Part shown: piece by piece, positions 14,329 through 17,739 of the stretch
Position numbering within the stretch: the stretch's first letter is position 1
Layout of the letters: each line of letters opens with the position of its first letter
NCBI GenBank assembly: GCA_036558305.1
Contig: DATBFX010000416.1
Span: 1-17,739 of the forward strand
DNA: 17,739 bases
Direction of reading: 5' to 3'
From: DATBFX01 sp036558305
GTDB lineage: Bacteria; Chloroflexota; Chloroflexia; Thermomicrobiales; UBA6265
Notes under the pieces: model-generated
Told to the model about the DNA's origin: nothing
Seen by the model: only the letters and a program-made list of their open reading frames with translations
The model's database searches: none
Program-made: the position numbers and the translations under genes

Positions 14329-15246
14329 TCAGCGCAACCGCCGCTGCTCCAGGTCCACGACCCGCTCGGCCACCGTCGCCAGCATCGCCCAGGCGCGCTC
14401 CGGCTGGCGCGTTTCCTCCGGATCGCCCCGGTAGGTGTCCAGCAGCACGTATTCGGCCTCAAGCCCGTCGAGCGCCGCCAGATCCGCCCGCACCTGCTCC
14501 AGCGACCCCTCGCCCGCCAGGCGCTCCTCCTCGTCCAGCGGGCCGTCGGTCAGCCGCAGCCGGATACGCGGGCAGAGCGGCGGCACCGGCACGCCCGCCG
14601 CCGCCGCCGCCGCCCACAGGTCCGGCAGCGCCGTACCCGTCAACCAGCCCATGCGGAAGGCGATTGGGTGCCAGGCGGCGCCGAAGCGCACCGCCCGCCG
14701 CCGGGCGGCCGCCCCGTTGCCGCCCACCCAGAGCGGGATACCCGAGGCCCGCGCCGGCCGCGGCCCGGTCTGCACGTCGTCGAAGTCGACGAACGGCCCC
14801 CGGTGCGACGCCAGCTCCCCGGTCCAGGCCACCCGGATCGCCTCCAGGGCGTCGTCGCTCAACGGGCCCCGCTCGGCGAAGGGCACACCCAGCGCCGCGA
14901 ACTCCTGCACCGCCCAGCCGACTCCCACCCCCAGGATGAACCGCCCGCCGCTGAGTTGGTCGAGGTTCGCGGCCATCCGCGCCACCAACAGCGGGTGCCG
15001 ATACGGCAGGATCGCCACCGTCGTACCCAGCTCGATCCGCTCGGTCAGCGCCGCCAGCCAGGACAGCGTCACGAACGGGTCGTAGAACGGCGCCGGGTAG
15101 TACCGCGCCACGTCCGGCGTCACCGCCACGTGGTCGGAGATCATCAACAGGTGGTAGCCGAGCCCCTCGGCCAGCCGCCCCCAGCGCGCCAGCGCCGTGG
15201 GGGTGGCGCCAGGGCCGTAGTTGGGCAGGTTGACACCAACCTTCAC
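14329..15246 (-). CDS. LLM-class F420-dependent-type oxidoreductase
   Basis: A 305-residue luciferase-like monooxygenase-family protein, most similar in style to the F420-dependent group. It begins VKVGVNLPNYGPGATPTALARW, followed by GYHLLMISDHVAVTPDVA, YDPFVTLSWLAALTERI, LGTTVAILPYRHPLL and LDQLSGGRFILGVGVGW, which are the core barrel strands and cofactor-binding segments of this family. RASGIPLWVGGNGAAARRRAVRFGAAWHP is the matching late-barrel part (residues about 160-190). The GTG at 15246 is selected because GGAGG lies 6 bases upstream and the family N-terminus starts exactly there; the frame is open to 15462 but the extra residues are not family-like. A run of six alanines (GCC/GCG-rich) sits before GVPVPPLCP. 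The gene appears to be transcribed alone; the substrate is unknown. Confidence 0.9.
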   Translation of the reverse strand: MKVGVNLPNYGPGATPTALARWGRLAEGLGYHLLMISDHVAVTPDVARYYPAPFYDPFVTLSWLAALTERIELGTTVAILPYRHPLLVARMAANLDQLSGGRFILGVGVGWAVQEFAALGVPFAERGPLSDDALEAIRVAWTGELASHRGPFVDFDDVQTGPRPARASGIPLWVGGNGAAARRRAVRFGAAWHPIAFRMGWLTGTALPDLWAAAAAAGVPVPPLCPRIRLRLTDGPLDEEERLAGEGSLEQVRADLAALDGLEAEYVLLDTYRGDPEETRQPERAWAMLATVAERVVDLEQRRLR

Positions 15247-15252
15247 GGCGAT

Positions 15253-15257
15253 CCTCC
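15253..15257 (-). promoter_or_regulatory. Ribosome binding site fixing the start of the LLM oxidoreductase
   Basis: GGAGG lies 6 bases before the GTG at 15246, supporting this start over the open frame that continues 216 bases upstream. Confidence 0.75.
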
Positions 15258-15464
15258 GCGATGCGCCTGGGGCCGGAATCGGTCCATCCGTCCCGCCCAT
15301 CCCGCTTCGCGGCGATCCTCTCACGACGGAAGCAAAGACGGAAGCGACCATACCGGCTTCCCGTGCCTGATTCACGGGGACTGAGTTCTCTTTTGCGATT
15401 CGTGACGGAGCCAGTCCCAATCTCTGCGACGAAGAGCGCCTTTCAAACCCGCCTTCCCCCATCG

Positions 15465-15523
15465 TTCTCAGCCCCGTTCACGGGGCTTCGTCGGTTGAGC
15501 GCGGCGGCTTTAGCCCCGCTCCG
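15465..15523. repeat. Probable dispersed palindromic repeat
   Basis: AGCCCCG (15470-15476), loop TTCA, CGGGGCT (15481-15487) form a 7-bp hairpin, followed by a second element with GAGCG...CGCTC ends and the word GGCTTTAGCCCC. The complementary reading (GGGGCTAAAGCC ... CGACGAAGCCCCG) resembles short dispersed repeats that I recall from Chloroflexota and other environmental bacteria. Copy number in this genome cannot be seen from one window. Confidence 0.5.
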
Positions 15524-15553
15524 AGGCGGCACCACGGGTTGTGAAAGCCACTC

Positions 15554-16348
15554 TTAGCCGGCGACGGCGAAGAGCGCCCCGAGCGCGACCACCGCGACCG
15601 ACAGCGCCACCATCGCGCGCGGCGTTGGGGCGGGGGCAAGTTTATAGACCAGGACTATCGCGGTGAGTGCGATCATCCAGACGAGATTGGACAGTCCGAT
15701 CAGCACCATCGCCACCATCAGCCCCGCGGTGCAGCCGAGGCAACTCAACCCGTATCGGCCTCCGGCGACGACCGCACTCCGCATCAGGTTGAACGGCAGC
15801 GGGCCATGGAGCGCGCACAGCTCGCGGCACCACGCCTCACTCGCGCGCTTGATGGGGGTCAATGCGTAGAGACCGGCGAGGACGAGGACGCCGCCACCGA
15901 TGAGCCCCTGGTGCGGCCACGGCATTCCCAGAAGGTTGTAGAGCGCGTAGCACGCGACGCCGAACGCCAGCCACACCCCGAGGTAGGTCGCGCCGAGCAA
16001 CGCGGTCGCGGCGCGCCAGCCGCGCCGACCCTCGGCATTTCGCGCGAACTCGAACACCAGCGGGGTCGCCGAGGGCATCATCATCGCGGCCATCATCGCC
16101 GTCCAGGTCACGACGAACGGGCCAAACGAGCCGAGCCCCATGGTCATGGCGCCCATCGAGCCCATCCGCGCGATCGTCAGGCCCCAGGCGAGGGCGGCAA
16201 CGATGAGAAACGCAAGCACGATCAGGGCCGGCGCGGCGACCTCTTGGGGGGCATCGCCGGTCTGAAAGAGGCGGCAGGCGGGACAGAATCCGCGGCGCCG
16301 CGACGTTCTGATCAGTCCGACCGCGGAGAGCACCCGAGCGAGCGACAT
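15554..16348 (-). CDS. DUF2182 integral membrane protein
   Basis: A 264-residue membrane protein of the DUF2182 family (annotated in databases as predicted metal-binding). The hallmark WTAMMAAMMMPSATP lies at about residues 82-96, and GLSCLGCTAGLMVAM, the family's Cys-x-x-Cys segment, at about residues 198-212. About six hydrophobic segments are visible, starting with APALIVLAFLIVAALAWGL. The short N-terminal part also carries a CPAC pair (FCPACRLF). The ATG at 16348 shares its A with the TGA of the DUF899 gene (TGATG), so the two are translationally coupled; an in-frame extension to 16381 is rejected. Function is not known; the methionine and cysteine motifs suggest soft-metal or redox work in the membrane (inference). 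Confidence 0.88.
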   Translation of the reverse strand: MSLARVLSAVGLIRTSRRRGFCPACRLFQTGDAPQEVAAPALIVLAFLIVAALAWGLTIARMGSMGAMTMGLGSFGPFVVTWTAMMAAMMMPSATPLVFEFARNAEGRRGWRAATALLGATYLGVWLAFGVACYALYNLLGMPWPHQGLIGGGVLVLAGLYALTPIKRASEAWCRELCALHGPLPFNLMRSAVVAGGRYGLSCLGCTAGLMVAMVLIGLSNLVWMIALTAIVLVYKLAPAPTPRAMVALSVAVVALGALFAVAG

Positions 16349-17073
16349 CAGTCGGGGTACTCGTCGTGGCGCCGCAGCCAACCGGCTCCGCCGTCCGCCT
16401 CGTCGCGCCCCTTCGGAACCAGGTCCATGTAGTGGTAGGCGACGTTCAGCATGTCGATGCCGCGTTCGTACGTGGAGTACGTGTGATAGACGCTGTCGCC
16501 GTCCTTCAGAAATACGCTGATACCCGGCGCTTCGGACACCGAAAACTGAGAATCGCGGTAGTTGTAGTCGACCTTGCCCGCCTTGAGCTGGTCGGGCGTG
16601 AACGACACGCGATAGTCGAAGTTGAACTCACTGCCAGCGGACGAGTACCACGGAAAACTCCAGCCCATCCGCTCCTTGTACGCCGCAATCGCCGGATACC
16701 GGGCGCGCGACACCGCCACGATCGTGATGTCGCGATGATTCAGGTGGACGGCGATGCCGTTGAAGTTGTCCATCCACCAGGAACACGAAGGGCACGCTGC
16801 GTCGACGGTCCAGGGCGTGTTCGGACCGGCGGTGTCGGGATTGAACATCGCGTGATAGACCACGAGTTGGCTGCGTCCCTCAAAGAGATCGTGCAGGGAC
16901 ACCTTCCCACTCTCGCCCTCGAAGGCGTAGTCCGTGGCCACCAGCTCCCACGGAAGTTCCCGGCGCTCGCGACTCAGTTGGTCGCGCAGGCGCGTGAACT
17001 CCTTTTCTTTTGCCAGGTGCTTCTTGCGCGCCGCCACCCATTCGTCGTGTGAAACCACCTTGTGCGCGACCAC
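16348..17073 (-). CDS. DUF899 thioredoxin-like protein
   Basis: A 241-residue DUF899-family protein, predicted to have a thioredoxin-like fold and to be cytoplasmic. It starts VVAHKVVSHDEWVAARKKHLAKEKE with the family's LRDQLSRERRELPWELV, then YAFEGESGKVSLHDLFEGRSQL, and the signature segment AACPSCSWWMDNFNG (a CPSC pair), DITIVAVSRA and MGWSFPWYSSAGSEFNFDY, and ends with VFLKDGDSVYHTYSTYERG. The GTG at 17073 has AGGAGG 6 bases upstream, which excludes the longer frame to 17205 that would run through the operator region. It is divergent from the SRPBCC gene and is followed without a gap by the DUF2182 gene. Role unknown; the context with an ArsR-type regulator suggests a stress- or ligand-induced detoxification or redox function (inference). 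Confidence 0.92.
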   Translation of the reverse strand: MVAHKVVSHDEWVAARKKHLAKEKEFTRLRDQLSRERRELPWELVATDYAFEGESGKVSLHDLFEGRSQLVVYHAMFNPDTAGPNTPWTVDAACPSCSWWMDNFNGIAVHLNHRDITIVAVSRARYPAIAAYKERMGWSFPWYSSAGSEFNFDYRVSFTPDQLKAGKVDYNYRDSQFSVSEAPGISVFLKDGDSVYHTYSTYERGIDMLNVAYHYMDLVPKGRDEADGGAGWLRRHDEYPD

Positions 17074-17079
17074 TCGAGT

Positions 17080-17085
17080 CCTCCT
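17080..17085 (-). promoter_or_regulatory. Ribosome binding site fixing the start of DUF899
   Basis: AGGAGG lies 6 bases before the GTG at 17073, so the later start is preferred over ATG at 17103 and over frames through the operators. Confidence 0.8.
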
Positions 17086-17132
17086 CGCGTTCCACGATTG
17101 CATACTGCGGGCACCTCGCGGTTCGGTCGAGT

Positions 17133-17156
17133 TGCAACCGAAACCGATCGGTTGCA
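17133..17156. promoter_or_regulatory. Operator-like palindrome 1 of the divergent promoter
   Basis: TGCAACCG at 17133-17140 and CGGTTGCA at 17149-17156 are perfect inverted copies with an 8-base spacer; inside lies the 12-bp palindrome AACCGATCGGTT (17142-17153). It covers the predicted start of transcription of DUF899. Shares half-site TGCAACC with palindrome 2. Confidence 0.75.
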
Positions 17157-17185
17157 CTATAGCAGCGCACGCCGCGTTCGTGCAA
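17156..17185 (-). promoter_or_regulatory. Predicted promoter of the DUF899-DUF2182 pair
   Basis: On the minus strand TTGCAC (17185-17180) is followed after 18 bases by TATAGT (17161-17156). The -35 box lies inside palindrome 2 and the -10 box abuts palindrome 1, so a protein on either site would block it. Confidence 0.6.
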
Positions 17186-17198
17186 CCACTTGGTTGCA
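17181..17198. promoter_or_regulatory. Operator-like palindrome 2 of the divergent promoter
   Basis: TGCAACCACTTGGTTGCA is a perfect 8+2+8 inverted repeat, centred 45 bp from the centre of palindrome 1. It lies 11 bases before the ribosome site of the SRPBCC gene and over the -35 box of the opposite promoter. The ArsR-family protein encoded from 17654 is the likely binder (inference). Confidence 0.78.
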
Positions 17199-17219
17199 GG
17201 TTCAAACCGGGAGGTCGCC

Positions 17220-17654
17220 GTGGAGGTCCCCGACACGATCGAACGCGAACTCATCCTGCCGGTGCCGCCGGCGCGCGTCTGGGCGGCGCTGACTCGACCC
17301 GACCAGCTCGGCGCCTGGTTCGGGACGCGGGCGAGCATCGATCTGCGGCCGGGCGGCGAGGTCGTCTTTACCTGGGAGGGCCCGACGGGACCGCCTCACA
17401 CCAACCGTGGCGTGATCGAGACCATCGAGCCGCCGCATCGCTTCGCGTTCCGCTGGCAATCCAACCCGGACCTCCTGCCGATGACGCGCGTCGAGTTCAC
17501 GCTCGAACCCCATCCCGAAGGCACCCGTCTGCGCCTCGTCGAGTCGGGCTTTGCCAGCCTGCCACCCGAACTCCGCGGCGGCAGCCACGAGCGCAACACG
17601 CGCGGGTGGCAGCGTCTGCTCGGCGCGTTGGCCCAGTATCTGGCCGTACGCTGA
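17220..17654 (+). CDS. SRPBCC / AHSA1-family protein
   Basis: A 144-residue SRPBCC-fold (START-like) protein of the AHSA1 (activator of Hsp90 ATPase 1-like) type, a small cytoplasmic ligand-binding helix-grip domain. Seen motifs: ERELILPVPPARVWAALTRPDQLGAWFG, DLRPGGEVVFTWEG-like strands, GVIETIEPPHRFAFRW, and the C-terminal helix ERNTRGWQRLLGALAQYL. The GTG at 17220 has GGGAGG (17209-17214) 5 bases upstream; a TTG at 17190 lies inside palindrome 2 and is rejected. Its stop overlaps the start of the ArsR gene as TGATG. SRPBCC-ArsR pairs are frequent in Actinobacteria, Chloroflexota and Proteobacteria, where the SRPBCC protein may bind the inducing molecule; this remains unproven. Confidence 0.9.
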   Translation: MEVPDTIERELILPVPPARVWAALTRPDQLGAWFGTRASIDLRPGGEVVFTWEGPTGPPHTNRGVIETIEPPHRFAFRWQSNPDLLPMTRVEFTLEPHPEGTRLRLVESGFASLPPELRGGSHERNTRGWQRLLGALAQYLAVR

Positions 17655-17739
17655 TGGAGGCTTCCGACGCGGTCTTCGCCGCGCTTGCCGATCCGACCCG
17701 CCGCCGGGTGCTGCGCCTGGTGGCCGAGCGGGGTCCGAC
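17654..17739 (+). CDS. ArsR-family regulator (3' truncated by window end)
   Basis: Only the first 28 or so codons are present: MEASDAVFAALADPTRRRVL then RLVAERG. ALADPTRRRVL is the classic beginning of ArsR/SmtB winged-helix regulators that accompany SRPBCC genes. The ATG shares its A with the preceding TGA, so it is translationally coupled to the SRPBCC gene. It is the natural candidate to bind the two TGCAACC palindromes. Whether it senses metal or an organic ligand cannot be judged because the sensing part is outside the window. Confidence 0.88.
   Translation, partial: MEASDAVFAALADPTRRRVLRLVAERGP

Larger units (their letters stand above)
15247..15553. other. Repeat-bearing gap upstream of the LLM oxidoreductase
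   Basis: This stretch of 307 bases separates the DUF2182 gene from the LLM gene. It holds a palindromic repeat (15465-15523, listed separately), a 7-bp inverted repeat GGGACTG/CAGTCCC at 15377-15383 and 15412-15418, two copies of GACGGAAGC at 15325-15333 and 15337-15345, and two copies of TTCACGGGG near 15371 and 15478. No gene is supported. The LLM promoter should lie here, but I see no strong -35/-10 pair. Confidence 0.5.

Noticed and set aside
11447..14434. A 995-codon open frame on the plus strand
   Set aside because: It runs antisense across the binding protein and GH20-like genes and the operon promoter. Its composition (rich in Arg, Gly, Asp and His) is that of a high-GC shadow frame, and the minus-strand genes match known families.

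Overview
The window is high-GC DNA (by eye about two thirds G+C). It contains a cyclase/NB-ARC/TPR regulator, CUT1 sugar transport genes with Tat-type solute-binding proteins, an F420-type luciferase-like oxidoreductase, and intergenic palindromes of the dispersed kind common in Chloroflexota. This suggests a Chloroflexota bacterium, plausibly of the Thermomicrobia (Sphaerobacter-like). The assignment is inference from gene style; there is no rRNA or marker gene here.

Left part (1-5831). The end of a large signalling ATPase (cyclase homology remnant, NB-ARC-type ATPase, TPR repeats) runs on the plus strand and enters from outside the window. All following genes up to about 17.07 kb are on the minus strand. 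First, lying left-most, are a two-helix membrane protein of unknown family and, just upstream of it, a Tat-exported sugar-type solute-binding protein with no permeases beside it. A 428-base gap then separates these from the main operon and holds a 115-nt nested inverted repeat.

Centre (5832-14160). A seven-gene minus-strand carbohydrate locus reads from right to left: a GH20-like TIM-barrel protein of an uncharacterised family, a Tat-exported solute-binding protein, two CUT1 permeases, a two-domain protein (amidotransferase-like fold plus polysaccharide-deacetylase-like domain), an IclR-family regulator, and a Gfo/Idh/MocA oxidoreductase. A good sigma-70-type promoter (TTGACA, 18 bp, TATCAT) lies before the first gene. 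An 8+7+8 palindrome covers its -10 box and start region, and the operon's own IclR protein is the obvious candidate to bind it. There is no ABC ATPase gene, which is usual for CUT1 systems that share an ATPase. Between the binding protein and the first permease lie a perfect 31-bp inverted repeat and a 12-bp hairpin, placed like the REP hairpins between malE and malF of E. coli. The likely joint role is uptake of an oligosaccharide, its cleavage or de-acylation, and redox conversion of the released sugar. The substrate cannot be read from the sequence.

Right part (14160-17739). A luciferase-like F420-type oxidoreductase stands alone, followed by a repeat-rich gap. Then comes a divergent locus: DUF899 and DUF2182 (stop and start overlapping as TGATG) on the minus strand, facing SRPBCC/AHSA1 and an ArsR-family regulator (again TGATG) on the plus strand. 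The ArsR gene runs off the window. The shared control region carries two TGCAACC-type palindromes that flank and overlap a predicted DUF899 promoter. This makes a compact, probably self-regulated unit of poorly characterised proteins.

Most other long open frames in the window are antisense or frame-shifted shadows caused by the high G+C content.
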